Both the position numbers and the translations under genes were made by a program. From NCBI GenBank assembly GCA_014380825.1, contig JACMJD010000065.1, positions 1-6,096 of the forward strand: 6,096 bases of DNA, given 5' to 3'. The stretch comes from Phycisphaerae bacterium (GTDB lineage: Bacteria; Planctomycetota; Phycisphaerae; Tepidisphaerales; Tepidisphaeraceae). The notes below the pieces were generated by a model, which saw only the letters and a program-made list of their open reading frames with translations, made no database searches and was not told the origin of the DNA. Below, piece after piece: positions 5,760-6,096 of this stretch (positions are counted from its first letter, which is position 1; each line of letters opens with the position of its first letter).

Positions 5760-6096
5760 GGTTTGTAGATCAGTAGCCGCAACGAGTTGAGCACGACGAC
5801 GATCGTCGAGCCTTCATGAAATAGTACTGCGATTCCCAGATACGTGAAGCCCAGCGCGCTCAGCGGCGCGAGGATCGCAATCACGCCCAGCGCGATCGTG
5901 AGGTTTTGTTTGATGATCCGCCGGCTGAAGCGGCTCAGGCCGATCGCGTCGGGAAGCTTGGCGAGGTCGTCGCCCATCAGCACGACGTCGGCGGTCTCGA
6001 TGGCGACATCCGTGCCGGCGCCGCCCATCGCGATGCCTACGGTCGCGGTGGCCAGCGCGGGTGCGTCATTCACGCCATCGCCCACCATTGCGATCG
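5747..6096 (-). CDS. P1B-type heavy-metal-translocating ATPase, C-terminal fragment, probably P1B-4
   Basis: About 116 C-terminal residues are visible and the reading frame runs off the right edge, so the first ATG inside the window (6088) is not the start. [12 protein letters not shown] is the hinge motif of the P-domain whose aspartates help hold Mg2+. [21 protein letters not shown] and [20 protein letters not shown] follow, as in metal exporters. Two final membrane helices are present, the last containing [16 protein letters not shown]. In the family, an HEG[GS]T motif in the last helix is typical of subclass P1B-4 (CoaT/CtpD-like, exporting Co2+, Fe2+, Zn2+ or Cd2+), whereas P1B-2 zinc pumps have an aspartate there. 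The CPC/SPC motif that would confirm this lies outside the window. The enzyme uses ATP to expel metal across the inner membrane. It converges on plsY. Confidence 0.92.
   Translation of the reverse strand, partial: IAMVGDGVNDAPALATATVGIAMGGAGTDVAIETADVVLMGDDLAKLPDAIGLSRFSRRIIKQNLTIALGVIAILAPLSALGFTYLGIAVLFHEGSTIVVVLNSLRLLIYKPKND

Overview
The window looks like chromosomal DNA of a GC-rich bacterium, most likely a planctomycete (Planctomycetota, perhaps class Phycisphaerae). Three things point there: a short prepilin-like protein with the [14 protein letters not shown]...LLPALSKAR...NLRQ start and CP.D / DGH signatures that are very numerous in planctomycetes; a hairpin repeat with a GGGCGTCTCGCCCG core, whose accidental translation ends in HGRDAHAT, a peptide I recall from over-predicted planctomycete and verrucomicrobial proteins; and hairpins of short tandem units in the gene-free gaps. 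The assignment rests on pattern recognition and not on a marker gene.

Layout, left to right. (1) Positions 1-240 (+): the C-terminal end of a CDF-type cation efflux transporter. (2) 241-384: a gap with a 22-bp-arm hairpin repeat, then a strong ribosome binding site. (3) 385-1098 (+): a 237-residue prepilin-like protein. (4) 1099-1322: a convergent gap with a heptad-repeat hairpin and two smaller stems. (5) 1323-2651 (-): a GAF-like plus SpoIIE/RsbU-type PP2C phosphatase. (6) 2652-2714: a 63-bp divergent promoter region. (7) 2715-5689 (+): a tight three-gene cluster with gaps of 25 and 28 bp, holding a ComB-family phosphatase, a polytopic GT-C-like membrane protein and the acyltransferase PlsY. 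(8) 5689-5759: a hairpin shared by two converging genes. (9) 5747-6096 (-): the C-terminal end of a P1B-type metal-transporting ATPase, probably subclass P1B-4.

How the genes fit together. The cluster at 2715-5689 is probably one operon. PlsY makes the first acylated phospholipid precursor, and the GT-C-like protein probably moves sugars or similar groups at the membrane, so the operon has an envelope/lipid flavour into which the ComB-like phosphatase does not obviously fit. The divergent SpoIIE-type phosphatase is a signalling protein, usually of a partner-switch system, but no anti-sigma factor or STAS partner lies in the window. Truncated metal exporters sit at both edges but are not adjacent, so linkage between them is not supported.

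I see no tRNA, rRNA, insertion sequence or CRISPR array. The least ordinary aspects are the comB-GT-C-plsY cluster and the several unrelated hairpin families that sit just after stop codons.
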